Shown piece after piece: positions 37,201 through 48,048 of a stretch of 64,000 nt of DNA. The stretch spans positions 65,112,381 to 65,176,380 of the forward strand of contig CM068581.1 of NCBI GenBank assembly GCA_035048485.1, in the 5' to 3' direction. Position 1 is the first letter of the stretch, and each line of letters starts with the position of its first letter. The position numbers were made by a program, and so were the translations under genes. Below the pieces are notes generated by a model. It did not search any database. It was not told the DNA's origin and was given only the letters and a program-made list of their open reading frames with translations. This DNA comes from Pteria penguin (Eukaryota; Mollusca; Bivalvia; Pterioida; Pteriidae).

Positions 37201-40200
37201 ATATTTGAAAATTTTCTCCCCAATATCATTTACTATTTCTGAATCATGGCTTGTTCACTGAAAAGAAAGAGTCTGTATTCAAACTTGCATAAAAGCAACT
37301 TAATTTACTGAACAATTTAGATGTTTAAAAAGTCTCAAAATCGGAAGTCATGAAATCTCAAGAGCTTTGTCAGTAATTTTGATAACATTTGAAGTATTTC
37401 TATCATTGTCTTTGAATCAATCTATTACAGAAAGAAAGGAAAGGAAAACACCATAGCCCGAGATTATGTTCTTCCTGACTATACCCACATTAAACGTGGA
37501 TTTGTTAGACCACTAGAGGAAACAACAGGCCGGGCTCAAGATGGAGAACAGGTTTCTTTGGCAATCTGTATTATCAAAATAACAAAATGATCCCAAGATT
37601 AATACATACCATTTTATTTAAAGTGCTATAAGAATATTCACAACTTTTCTTTACAATGTGTGTATCTACATACCGTATATACTCGCTTATAAGACCGACT
37701 CGCTTATAAGACGACCCCCCTACTTTTGGACAAAAATTCTGGTACTTTAGCATTGACCCGCTTATAAGACGAGGTAAAAAATTGCTCTCAGACACGATGT
37801 ACAATGTACGTATTGACATTTTTGGGGCAGTGCCAACTGTCTCAATCTCGTTCACTGTTCAATGTGCGGTTTGACAATGCACAAGTTTTTCCATAATTAC
37901 TGTATAATATTAATAAATAACAACATCTTTATTTGTTTTACGTTAATTTATCACATATTTTATTTCAATCACGGACTTATAAACAGGGTATACATGCATG
38001 TAAGCATTTAGCAACTATTGATTCATATTTAAACGATAAACATAATTAATAGTCCATCTGAAAGTTCTCAAACACTGAATACAAAACGTCTTTTATTCAC
38101 GAGTGCCGTCTGTGTGGAGATACAACCACTCTTCCTCGTCATCACTATTGCCAAATAGCTCGTGGAATTCGTCTTCGGTCATTGAGCACCAATTAAAAAT
38201 AATTAAATGCGTATGATGTGCCTTATGCTTATGTTCTCTTCATTATCTTATAATTGCTATCTTTTTAAAGTCAAATAATTTAGTCTCCCTAGCTTACCTA
38301 CTCCTCATTATTTGATAATTAACTGTCGAATGGGCTTGGCTTAATTATTGCTAAGTAAACAACAATGCAATCAATCACCAATTACCGATTTTTTTCTCGT
38401 CAATCTCAGCAAATTAATACCCGATAGTTACCTGTCAATCACCCCTTAACAAGATCAATTGATCTCGGGAACTTTAAACCTATAATTAGATTACCAATGT
38501 CCCGCGTTTACCGCAGTGCACGTGTACAAGAAGTGTGATAAATACGGCTAGTGACACGTGTTTTCTGATAGACGTTAATGACTTTTATCTTATATCTCGC
38601 TTATAAGACGACCCCCCTACTTCACAAAAGAAATTTAACTCCCAAAAACTCGTCTTATAAGCGAGTATATACGGTACACAAGTCACTCACAAAAAATTTA
38701 CACTGCTGCATGACGCGATCACAGCTTGGTGGATTTTTTTCAGTCATTAATCTCTGCAGTATATGACGTTAGAAGTTGTACAAATGCTACTTTTCCATGG
38801 GTTTTAATTATGACGATAATGTGTGCATTGTGATGTCAAAGTAAAATGATGTTAATAGTTGTGCAACAAGTTGTACAGGAAGCTTTTATTTTACTTGAAT
38901 TTTCCCGTAAAATTGGGCAAATGGACTGTTTAAGATATCTCTCAGAGACATACTGAAGTAGAAGGACCAGTAATATCTATGAATTTTATCATAATTCAAT
39001 AAGGATTTTAAGAAAATGCAAAATACCCTAGCATTCTGATAGCACTTTAATGATTGTGGTGCACTTTTAAAAAATCCTTTTGTGTAGGTTTTAATCTTTG
39101 CAAGTTCATAGTGTTCAATGTGTGAAACTGGGATAATTGATGGGATAGCCCAGGGGGCTATCCCAAATGAATTTCGGATAGACCCATTAAAATTGGGATA
39201 GCCCAGATGTCATTTGTTAGGTATGATTTAACAAACAACATTACAAAATTCAAATAAGAATTTAATTCTCATATTCCATTTCAAATTCAATTTCCATTTC
39301 CTGCAAGTTTTACAATTTTCATTGTAACTCTCTTCATCATATAAAAAATCCAGTAAGCTAAACTTGATTACCAGGATGTAAATCGCCCGATCATTTACCC
39401 CAAAACTCTATACATATAGTACAAGATATTTTTGTATTTTCAAATTTTAGCCAGTCATGTCTGATTTTCCAATGCGATTTGAATTCACGCACTTTAAACT
39501 CTTTTTTATACTTTTTTTTTCTATTTTTTCTTCTTCCATTGTTGTTTTACATTTCGGTTTCATAAAGGGCCTTGCTCCCTCAAAATATTTTAAAGGTAAC
39601 ATGACCGCTACTTGATACGATCTAAATTGTGCAATGTTATTCATACGCTTACCTTTATACTGTTTGAGTGATACAGAAATCTGTCTCATTCAAACGTTTT
39701 TGCAAAATATGCTGCGTCAAGTACAAAGACCAGCCTATGAATGACATGGCATTGAAAAACGGGATAGCCCAGTCGGACGCGGTCAATTCGATCTGGGATA
39801 GCCCGATGAGTTTTAGAGTAGTCACGGGTGGCGGACTACTGCTAATTTCGCACACTGAATCTTAAGTATTTATACACACACACAAAAACCTCTCTGGTGA
39901 TCTAGGTTTACAGTTAAAAAAGTAAAAACATTTGTTTTAACACATGAAGTTCCATAAAATATGAATACATGTAAATCTTAAAAAGAAAGGCTTTTCTTTT
40001 AGAGAATGGATTATGTTTTGTAGATTATCCGTATGAACAATGAGAGATTTGCAGTACCTGAATTGTTATTTTACCCGTCAGATGTGGGTATACAAGAAAT
40101 GGGTATTGCGGAAGCAACAGTGTATGCCATAGAAACTTTACCTGATGGTAAGAAAGATATAAGGAGACATGCAGTTTATGTCATTGAATTTATAGAAGAT

Positions 40201-42761
40201 GGTATGCAATTGGTATATAGCCAAAAGTACATGTAATATATTAAGGAAACTATATCATTGCTTAAGCTATCTATATTTGGGTAAAATAACTTATTTTCTT
40301 TGGGCATCAGTGACCCACTGATGCAATATGCTGTAGAGAAAAGTAATATTATAACTTATACATGTATAAGTATTTATATTATAAGTGCTGTAAGTGTATA
40401 TACAATATTTTTTATGCCCCCTGATCGACAGATCGAGGGCATACTGTTTTTGTCCTGTCTGTTGTCAACTTAAACCTTGGCTATAACTTTTGAACCATGA
40501 GGGATAGAGACTTCATATTTGACATGTGTACTCAACTAATGAAGTCCTTTCAAATAACATGAAGGTCGATGACCTTTTGACCTTGACAATGACCTTCATG
40601 CTAAAAATAACTTTTTTGACTTTGTTGCTGCCAGGGGCATTAGTGTTTCCCAAACACAACTTGTTTATTTCAGATATGCAGCCACACATGTATGAGAACA
40701 TTGTCCTGACTGGGGGTAACTGTCTCCTGCCAGGATTTGCAGATAGATAGTAAGTGTAACTTAGATTATTTTCTTAGGCATATATTTGGTCAGCATTTCA
40801 TTTGTTTTAATTTTCTTGACTGTGGAAGATAAAGCAAATTTAACCAACCTTCCTACCTCCTTTTCTTTACATTATTAGTCAGTGAATGTTGTATAAAACA
40901 TTAATGTTTAAATATGTTCATAAGAGAAAACTTGTAGCTGAGTGATTCTGTATTTTTATGTCTCTGAATCTGTTAAGTTTCTGTTTCTGCTTTAGCAATA
41001 CTCTCAGAATGTTTCACAATGTTGCACAATACATCTTGTTAAGTGGGATATTTTGATAAGTGTCTGATGACCTTCTAGATTTTCTTTAGCTAACTATATC
41101 GTATGTGCTTTCAGCTGTGTTGCTTGCTGTTTCTGAAAGTCTAGATAGGTTACGATTATTTGAAATATCTTAGCTAAAGATTTTGTCCATCTTCTTTTAC
41201 CTTCTCAAAAGGCAGTATACTAATGCTGCCATTTACTTGTGTGTTAGTAATACCTTCTTGAATATGGAATACACATATGAAGCATGAACTTCGATACCCA
41301 TGTTGGCAAAAATTACCTCAAAGCCACATTGACAGTCCAACAAAGGAAATGTATATTAAAATTCACAAGTTTTCATCTGCTGCTACTAAAATATCATCAT
41401 TATCTTTTGATTACTCAAATTCAATGTGCCTTCCAATTCCAATATAAACAAACAGTTGCTTGTTTGATATTCACCTTGACATATTCTACCTGTTTTTTTA
41501 AACCCTTTTCAGTTATGCAGAGTTACGTAGTATGGCACCTCATGATGTGGACATAAAAGTCACATTACCTGAACGGTGAGTTTTTCAGAGATGCTCTAAA
41601 CATCTGTACAACTTGCTGCTAATATTGTTGCCAGGAGCTATTAATGCGTACGTTGGAACCCAATTGATACCATATTGGTCGACTTTCATCATCTTTTATG
41701 ATTTTCAAGCATATCTCGTGTAGCTTTGCCACTGACAACTTCTGAATAGATCTTTTTCTGATTTTACATGATGTGAGGGGTAATTTTGTGACAAATGAAA
41801 TTTTGCCTATTTGCTATATTGCATAATGTCATAATGAAAATTCCATCAAAAAGTGATCTGTCTATTAGGTCTTTTACATCTTTTAAGATGGGAGAAAGGT
41901 CTATATTTCTTCCATATGGTGTTTACTATTCAGGTATGATCTTCAAAATGAGCCAGTGTTGTCAAAAGCTAGTAAACCCCTTTTTGCTATGTTGCGAAAG
42001 GAACCTCACTGGCCTGTTGAGCTGAAGTACTATGCTAGAAATGATTTCAGTATTCTTGCTTCTGTGAAGTATGGGTTTAAATCCTTCATGTTACAGTTTG
42101 TAAGGTCTATCCTCGTCCCTGCTGAAGGTCAGTGGTATTCACTAGGTACTCTTGTTTCATCCTTCACTAAATGTTGGCTGCCACCATACAGGATATCCAA
42201 TCCTGGTGTGGCCCTTAACAGTATGGAGACAAAACTGACCTGTGTATTACTTAAAAATTAATGAAATTTATAGATATATCAAACAAATTTTAAACCACCA
42301 GTAAGGTAAACTGTCTGTGCGGAGTAGAGGTAGACAGTGGAAGTTTTTAATTCGGTTTCTTTTGTGTTTAATGCTGAGGCAAGACATGTGTATTTTATGT
42401 TTGACATTGATCATATGCTCAGTGGTATTTCAAAACTATTAAATAATTACACTGTTCACCTTGTAAAAGGACAAGTTGAGATAAAGTGAAAACATGAGGA
42501 CACCAAAGCTAATATTTTCTCTAGTACAGAGCAAATGAACAAGTTCTTTCAAAATTCTTTTTATGCTTGTACATGTGTTGTATTAAATTCTGTAGATCTT
42601 TCTTAAGTAAAAGCTAACGATTTTCTTTCAGACCCATAACATATGCATGGGAAGGAGGATGCATGCTAGCTAAGGATCCTTTGTACAAGAGGATGACCAT
42701 TTCTAGGGAGGAATATGATGAACACGGGCACAATATATGTTTAGAGAAGTTTGATGTCTGA
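28254..42761 (+). CDS. ACTR6: Actin-related protein 6 (SWR1/SRCAP complex subunit), 12 exons
   Basis: ARP6 is a nuclear actin-fold subunit of the SWR1/SRCAP remodeller that deposits histone H2A.Z. Coding exons: 28254-28324, 32362-32479, 33237-33305, 34033-34156, 34986-35124, 35426-35482, 36190-36288, 37431-37551, 40024-40147, 40674-40749, 41513-41575, 42632-42761. All introns are GT-AG and phases join to exactly 396 aa, the vertebrate length. Landmarks: VLDNGAGHAKVG (first phosphate loop), GDQIDE, LPFQKGYLINWEIERQVWDY, VTEPYFNFSSIQEAMNEVFF, VIVDTGYSFSHI (second phosphate loop, near 148-159), NVGGKVLTNHLKEIISYR, NERFAVPELLFYPSDVGIQE, NIVLTGGN (adenosine motif, near 316-323) and ITYAWEGG. The protein looks intact. 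Introns carry many repeats: a hAT in intron 1, a palindrome in intron 3, minisatellites in introns 4 and 7, and a pogo-like element in intron 8. AATAAA at 43021-43026 could end the transcript. Confidence 0.95.
28524..30305. mobile_element. Non-autonomous hAT-like element with 8-bp TSD
   Basis: The ends are CAGAGACATATATATACAA and (other strand) CAGAGACATATATACACAG, followed inwards by a shared 'gactggaaact'. AGTTGAAG flanks the element at 28516-28523 and 30306-30313. The 8-bp duplication and the CAGAG start fit the hAT superfamily. The 1.8 kb interior has no transposase, only AT-rich frames; the 123-codon frame at 29421-29792 looks like low-complexity noise. It sits in intron 1 of ARP6, about 200 bp after exon 1. 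Confidence 0.8.
30317..30513. mobile_element. 197-bp MITE with TA duplication
   Basis: The ends are TA-GACCTTTCACACTAACCTG and (other strand) TA-GACCCTTTCACACTAAACTG, flanked by TA on both sides. It has no coding sequence. The shape fits a Tc1/mariner-type MITE. It begins 4 bp after the target duplication of the neighbouring hAT-like element. Confidence 0.75.
32530..32815 (+). mobile_element. tRNA-derived SINE, family A (sense orientation)
   Basis: The head 'ggagctcgtttagctcaaac' (A-box-like TTAGCTCAAAC) is followed by the B-box-like AGATTTGAGTC, the shared body 'ggcacgtaaaagatccctca', and a tail ending 'gtgtgacttaaaacaa'. This is the only well-kept plus-strand copy of the family in the window. 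It lies in ARP6 intron 2. Confidence 0.7.
33601..33769. repeat. Long palindrome in ARP6 intron 3
   Basis: Arms at about 33601-33663 and 33710-33769 are near-perfect inverted repeats. The core 'ttctatggaggtatagaagt' is matched exactly, and a second small palindrome, 'aatctgcgaagcggatt', lies at the tip. The whole can fold as a hairpin of about 60 bp. It is probably a palindromic MITE. Target duplication unclear. Confidence 0.75.
34157..34380 (+). repeat. About 26-bp minisatellite directly after ARP6 exon 4
   Basis: The unit 'cattgccataaaaacttaac' plus 'aggt' recurs about eight times with increasing decay. It starts about 10 bp after the exon 4 donor (34157). Some copies include AAC-AGGT, which resembles a weak splice site. 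Non-coding. Confidence 0.75.
34440..34688 (-). mobile_element. tRNA-derived SINE, family B
   Basis: Read on the minus strand, the head has A-box TAGCACAGTTGG and B-box GGTTCGATTCC. A core follows that is seen here as 'gggaggaaaccggagtaccc' and 'agaaaacccacgaagccagg' on the plus strand. A second copy lies at 62535-62690. The core may correspond to a conserved SINE central domain, but I cannot prove this without a database. It lies in ARP6 intron 4. Confidence 0.8.
36289..37170 (+). repeat. 32-bp minisatellite derived from the ARP6 exon 7/intron 7 boundary (about 28 copies)
   Basis: The array starts at the exon 7 donor itself. The exon ends in 'catggatatagcaag' and the intron opens 'gtaaaatacactctt'. 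The array repeats the composite unit 'catatggatatagccag' plus 'gtaaaatacactctt' about 28 times up to about 37170. Unit length is mostly 30-32 bp. Most copies keep AG-GTAAAA, a good donor-like sequence. At least two copies (near 36449 and 36481) have lost the GT. The array fills two-thirds of the intron before exon 8 (37431). Confidence 0.92.
37671..38676 (-). mobile_element. Pogo-like element with TA duplication, transposase tail only
   Basis: The ends are TA-CCGTATATACTCGCTTATAA and its inverted copy, followed inwards by 'gacgacccccctac' on both sides. TA flanks both ends. On the minus strand, 38187-38093 encodes an acidic C-terminal tail (SMTEDEFHELFGNSDDDEEW...) ending in TAA, the kind of tail found on pogo/Tigger transposases. 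The rest of the transposase is gone. It lies in ARP6 intron 8. Confidence 0.75.
39125..39815. repeat. Cluster of GGGATAGCCC words
   Basis: GGGATAGCCC occurs at about 39152, 39185, 39760 and 39797. The first is immediately followed by its inverse (ggggctatccc), giving a palindrome. The words bracket about 550 bp of AT-rich sequence in ARP6 intron 8. This may be a decayed transposon with sub-terminal repeats; no ends could be fixed. Confidence 0.4.
40413..40610 (+). repeat. Dispersed repeat with tgccccctgatcgacagatc end
   Basis: It opens with an inverted pair (atgccccctgatcg / cgagggcat) and contains 'ttggctataacttttgaacc', then 'gaccttttgaccttgaca'. It is the same family as 1300-1480. It lies in ARP6 intron 9, about 60 bp before exon 10. 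Confidence 0.5.
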
Positions 42762-43375
42762 CAATCCAAAATTCCAGTATTTGCAAACATGCTGTGAATT
42801 TACACATCTTGAAGGAAGAGAAATAACAATTTCAAAGCATTCCAGTGGAATTTCTCTAGAACAAGACCAGTGTATGGGTTGATGAAGGACCAAGCTGAAG
42901 TAAGGGAATCTTTTCCATTGATTTCTGTATCGATTCAAGCCATGCAGACAAAAACCAAAGAGGACTGACATGTTATGTTACATGCAGCAATTCATTTATT
43001 GTACATTATTGTATGTTAATAATAAATACACATGTAACAAAATGTGAAGTACATAACAATGATGAAATGTAATAAAAGAGATCGCATTCACAAATGTCTT
43101 AATTATATCTATCCACAATATGTATATTATAAACCTTACGAAACATGTGATAAAATAAAAATAGTCATACATGTACAAATGTATAAATATTATATTTTGT
43201 AATATACATACATAATAATAAAATTTTTACATCAATGTCCAAAAACACATAAATTGATTGTTTCATATACACTCAAAAAATCATATGTACAAATATATAA
43301 GAATTTGTATTGAGTGATGTACATATACGATAAAAATACAATTTAAAAACAATATCCAAAAAACATAATTTGATA
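42762..43375 (+). other. ARP6 3' untranslated region and AT-rich downstream sequence
   Basis: There is an AATAAA at 43021-43026, about 260 bp after the stop codon. Beyond this lies AT-rich sequence with a loosely repeated block (about 43200-43380, 'aaaaacataaattgat' type). No gene seen. Confidence 0.5.
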
Positions 43376-43535
43376 GGGGCAGACTTGGTGTAGTGGTTCA
43401 ATTCTTGGCTTGTTTCTCAGCCGATCTAAGTTCAATTCCAGATTGTACCATCACGTATAAGAGGTTGGTTACCTCCTGCTTCCGTATATAGCTGAAAAAT
43501 TGTTGAAGGCAACCTTAAAACACCAATCCACCAAC
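43376..43535 (+). mobile_element. tRNA-derived SINE, family D
   Basis: The head 'cttggtgtagtggttcaatt' resembles an A-box (TGGTGTAGTGGTTC) and 'agttcaattcc' a B-box. The body 'ggttggttacctcctgcttc' recurs in a fragment at about 625-650. The copy ends near 'aaaacaccaatccaccaac'. Confidence 0.65.
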
Positions 43536-43692
43536 ATAAATGGATTGTTTCAATGCCATGGTCAGAGGAGTTTATGCCGCCATAATATCACCAGAGCATG
43601 ATATAAATCAAGTATCAGATGGTATTCTCCTTGCAAATTTCATGGAGTATCAATTAGGGACTTCCTAGGTAGACGTCAGTGCCTCCAGATGT

Positions 43693-43859
43693 CAGTGGCG
43701 GATCCAGAAGCTCGTCTGGGGAGGTTTTTTTGCAGGATTAGGGGGTTTTTTAATCCCAAATTTTCAAGAAATTGGCCACTTTTTATGCTTATTTTAAAGA
43801 TTTTTGGTATCTGAGGGGGTTTTTCCGAATCCCCTTAAACCCCCCTAAATCCGCCACTG
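43693..43859. mobile_element. 167-bp TIR element (CAGTGGCGG family) with 5-bp TSD
   Basis: The ends are CAGTGGCGGATCCAG and (other strand) CAGTGGCGGATTTAG. GATGT flanks it at 43688-43692 and 43860-43864. It is the second member of the family seen at 3919-4062. Non-coding. Confidence 0.85.
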
Positions 43860-43959
43860 GATGTGTATAGTTTTAATGAAATGCAGGGCATTCCGTTAGC
43901 AGTAAGGTATTTTTTATTTAATTCCTGTTTTTTTTTTCATACCAATATTATTGCGCTGA

Positions 43960-44170
43960 TACATGTATGATTAAAGCATCTTCCTGATACAATGCAGAGA
44001 TATTTGGGCCTTTGCAGGGGACCCAACCGAAGTAGTGAAGGGTTCTGTACTTGCCACGTTTACCGTGACACGGGACCTCAAATTTTGTCTCTTGAAAGAC
44101 GGAACACCAACGAGCCATCGGCAGGAGTCGATCCCGGAACCTCTTTGGTCACAAGCCAAGTACTTGCTTC
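43960..44170 (-). mobile_element. tRNA-derived SINE, family A (decayed)
   Basis: Contains the family words 'gggcctttgcaggggaccca', 'gaagtagtgaagggttctg' and 'gtcgatcccggaac' (B-box region, minus strand). The tail is missing or diverged. Confidence 0.65.
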
Positions 44171-45755
44171 TAGTATGGAATAAATGGATATAACCTCAAC
44201 TTGCAACTCCTGGCATATGGATGTACATGTTTATGCCATGTCTTTTAAAATTACATGCCCTACATTTGTAGAATTTGAGGCAGACACCTAGATTAGAAAG
44301 GTCCCTATTAATACAAACGAGGTAGATTTTTTTTCCAATTTTTCTGAGTGTCTGAAATGTACATCCTCGGCCACAATACAGTAGATCTATTGTAATTCAA
44401 CTTATGAATGATTTTAAATATATTTAGCATAAATCAAGCTTTTGATTAAAATATTTCTAATCTAACATTCAGGTTTGATTATATAGGAATGTACATGTAT
44501 TATAAAAAGTTTTATAAAAATAACTTTAAACGGCATTTCACAAAAAGCTTCTTAGAATGATTACACAGATCCATTTTCCTATTATATCAAACAATTTAGC
44601 GCCAAATTTGATTATATTGACATTATTCAAATTTGACTATTATGCCACAAGCACAAGCACCAAAAGTTCACAAAACGTCACCTCTTCGATGAAATATGGA
44701 TTTGTGTTTTGTCTCTCTTGTTGAGCATGCTCAACACAACAAAAAAAAATCTTTGCAGTTCATGTTATGTAAATATAATTTGTTGTCTGTTTTGATACTC
44801 TTTACTATATATTGATAAAGGCTTTACTCACTTTTAAATTTTCTAAAGTAAGCTAAAACCAAATAATGATTTTTGTGTCTTTCATTTTAGTTTCCTCTAA
44901 AAAGATGTTAATATATTTGCTATTGAATGACTAAATTTTTAAATATATCATATAATAATCCAACAGGATTAGTAAATACGACAATATGTCTTGCTTATAT
45001 GACAGTACTTGTCAAGAGAAATAACTGCAATTTCCAAATACTTTGTTATGCTCATTGTTTGCCACATTCCTGGACAAAACTAGTTCAATGTCAAAACTTA
45101 CATTTATTTACACTGATAAACTTAATACAGAAAAGAATGCAAACATTCTTTGAATGCAAAATAGTAAATATTTTGTTTGAAGACATTGAAGTTTATGGGG
45201 GCGCCAGTATCTACACATTTGGGTATCTAGAAGTCGAAATATTACAAGTTCTCGAAACATTCTTCCAAAGCAACCATTTACCGGAAAGAACAACATGTCA
45301 CTAAAAACTGTCGTTTCTTGATATACATATAGGCTGATTTTGTATAAATTTCACCCAACTGATTAAATACACCGGTTTTGAGAAAAATTGTGTGGGATGT
45401 AGCTCATTGGCAATGCGTTAGGCAAATGACCGAAAAATCACCGGTCTCGCCGTATACGTAGCTCCTTCTGCTTTGAAATTTTAGAAAAAAAACACCCTGT
45501 CCACATACTACAAATGAGCAACATCTACAAATGGCAAGTTCACCTGTTCGATGGTCAAATACCCTGTCCAGAGATCGACATTTCTCAGCCTAGCACCATG
45601 GAATCGGGAATGAACCTCGAGTTGTTAGCTCCATTAGCCTGGAAATTATTAAACTAGCATAACCCATTTAAATACATGCCCCGCGAAGTTGATACTTCGT
45701 TTAAACATTATATAGTCATCTTCCTCACATGAATCTGATGATACAGATGTTCGTA
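44170..45755. other. AT-rich intergenic sequence
   Basis: No convincing gene. A 125-codon frame at 44927-45304 is AT-driven and resembles nothing. Around 45395-45470 there is a tRNA-like fragment ('tgtagctcattgg' resembling an A-box), possibly a SINE remnant. The 3' untranslated region of the minus-strand PPxY gene must occupy the right edge. Confidence 0.4.
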
Positions 45756-48048
45756 TCATAAGTCTGTCCTTTCTTCGTTTTGATGTTCGCTCATCCCAAA
45801 GTCAATGCCTCCTCCGTCAAGATGCATTTCGTGGTCACTTTGTAACTCCTCGACCTGTTCTTCGCGTTCTGTCCATGAGTATGTCGGTGGGTCCTTGACG
45901 TACGACGGACACCTGGGTATAGTTACTATAGCTAGGTCTGACGATTCTGTGGCCCATACGTACGGGGGAGGGAGGTCCGATGCACTGGTCTGAACCCCGG
46001 CTGATGACACGGACACCTCTCTTCCTATAGGATATGTAAATATGATAAATGCATCGCAATAATGATTACCAATATATTTATTATTATTACTAATATCATC
46101 ATCATCATCATCATCAACATCATCATCATCATCATCATTGCTTTTATTTTAATCATAATTATTATTGTCATTATTATCATCATCATTATTATTTCAATTA
46201 CCTTAGAGGCGCAAGTGACTTGGAAGATTTACGTTATGTCCAGATTACCTCGCTTAAATGGTATCTGCTTAATACTAGGAACAGAAATTTAGAGCTATGC
46301 AAATGATCCACTGGGAGTAGTAATGGGGATCTTTTACATGCTCACACCTGCCTTGACCTCGGTATTTACTGTCTCGTCCGAAAGACAAGACATCAAAGAG
46401 CTGTCGGCCGTCGGTGGAACTCGGACCCTGGACCTTTGGACCACGAGCTCGACGGGCTATATTGGAGTAAATGGCAGTTGCTTTCAGCTCTGATTTCTTC
46501 TGAAGGGATCCATGAATGTCCACTGTGGTATGTTGTCATGAGGGCTACAACGACATAGCACCAACAGCGATTTGAATAATTAATCAGAGGAAGAGTTATC
46601 TTCCTCATCGGAGAGATGGTTTACCTTAATTCTAATATTGCAAGAAAGACAGGAAGACTCGTAACTTACTTCTGTTTCTGGTATGGGAATGAAATGGGGT
46701 ACATTTCCTCTTGACGCTGAAGCAGCAGTACATCGTAGTGATTAAAAATCCCAAAGAACAAATGGTCGTCAGGAAGAAAATCACTACCGTAGAAGTGTCC
46801 CTATATCATAAAGAACATTTTTATTAAGGGTTACGTACAGTACTATTTGTAGTAAGATCACAAGTGTACTTTTTATTCCCACGCGGAAATGAGATCAGCG
46901 TAGAGTGGAGATTTAGCGTGAGGCAGAATGTTCTTGCTTCGTTCCCTTTCATCCAAATTCTTTTATTCTACATAACAGAATCGACCTCTCTTAATTTATT
47001 AATTTCTGGATCCAGACAATAGGTTTATTCTCGGAATATACAACTACGACGACAGCATAATCAACAACAACAACAACAACAACCTTATGTCTTAATCAAC
47101 TCCTTTTAAATGTTAATCTATAGTTCTTTTTGATATATACCTTCATGATCTAATAAATCTGATTTACTTGTGTGAATGATGGCCTAGCAAGTAAAAAAGA
47201 ATCATATTCAAATGAATATAGAGCATTTCAAGATTTAAATATATGCACTACCACTGTTGAGATAAACCTTTCAAGACACTTGTTATTTATTTCTGTATAA
47301 ATAACACTGATCGGTGACGTCATAACGCCCCACATTTGAGGTCGCGAGTTCCCAATATATATGTCAATAAGATTTATTTTTGTCCTGATTTACTCCGGGT
47401 CCTTTATTTTCTGATATATCGTATTTATGAAAGACGTAGATAACTGGATTTTTAAAATTTGTTATAATTGTAGTGAAATACTGCATTAAATTATGCATTT
47501 TTGTCATGGGACACCAGCTGTTTCTTTCACTTTTTAACTTCCCTCCCAAATCGTTTACCGATGCGGTTTATGAATAGGAAATGGAAACTTCCCATAAGAA
47601 ATTGGTTTTAAAAGCGCACATATATAGAATAAGTATCTTATTTTGTGTTCTAACGCGCATTATTTATATCTACTAAATGCACGTCAGAGCCATTTTGTAA
47701 TGAGGCTCACCGTCATTTTCTGTACACAGTCCTATTGTAAAGACAGGAAATGAAACTGTTTCTCACAAAAATGACGTCAAGAACGTACCAACTTTACTTA
47801 GATGTCACAACCGATCACTCTAATGACCCTCATAATAATGGTATAAATGGCGAAACCTATTGCTTCCTGCATGAAAACACTTATACTACTATTCAATCTA
47901 AAACAATATATTTGTTTTAACACTCACAATGAACTTCCATTGTCCGTTGATGAGTGGCAACAAGTGTTGTTCTGGTTGTTATGGTTACAGACCACAAGGG
48001 AACATGACGTCGACTCGTCAGGGAATATATCCGGATCAGCTGTACACC
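45756..48048 (-). CDS. Small Cys-rich single-pass membrane protein with two PPxY motifs (5' end missing)
   Basis: I do not recognise the gene. Three exons on the minus strand, 48048-47928, 46800-46670 and 46024-45756, join in phase (2/2, 1/1, 2) through acceptors caaaag, gatatag, ctatag and donors gtgagt, gtaagt. Exon A is cysteine-rich (TSCSLVVCNHNNQNNTCCHSS). Exon B encodes one membrane helix (TVVIFFLTTICSLGFLITT) followed by MYCCF and the basic KRK, so the rest faces the cytoplasm. Exon C has SDLPPPYVW and KDPPTYSW, two PPxY motifs known to bind WW domains such as those of NEDD4-type ligases, then an acidic tail to the stop at 45756. The plan resembles Shisa, WBP1/VOPP1 and other PY-tailed adaptors, but wording does not decide among them. 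Signal peptide exon(s) were not found and must lie to the right, beyond the transposon cluster at 48.7-51 kb or further. Confidence 0.7.
46070..46200. repeat. (ATC/ATT)n trinucleotide repeat
   Basis: Interrupted ATC, ATT and CATCAT runs cover about 130 bp in the last intron of the PPxY gene. The isoleucine-rich frame seen across it is an artefact. Confidence 0.9.
46300..46460 (-). mobile_element. tRNA-derived SINE, family A (fragment)
   Basis: Carries 'ggggatcttttacatgctca', 'ttactgtctcgtccgaaaga' and 'ggtggaactcggaccc', the body and B-box regions of family A, in an intron of the PPxY gene. The tail half is lost. Confidence 0.6.

Noticed and set aside
41956..42261. 101-codon frame in ARP6 intron 11
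   Set aside because: Vaguely LINE-like (SKASKPLFAMLRK), but no RT or endonuclease motif and no element ends. Not enough to call.
44927..45304. 125-codon plus-strand frame
   Set aside because: AT-driven composition, no motif, no splice partners. Treated as chance.
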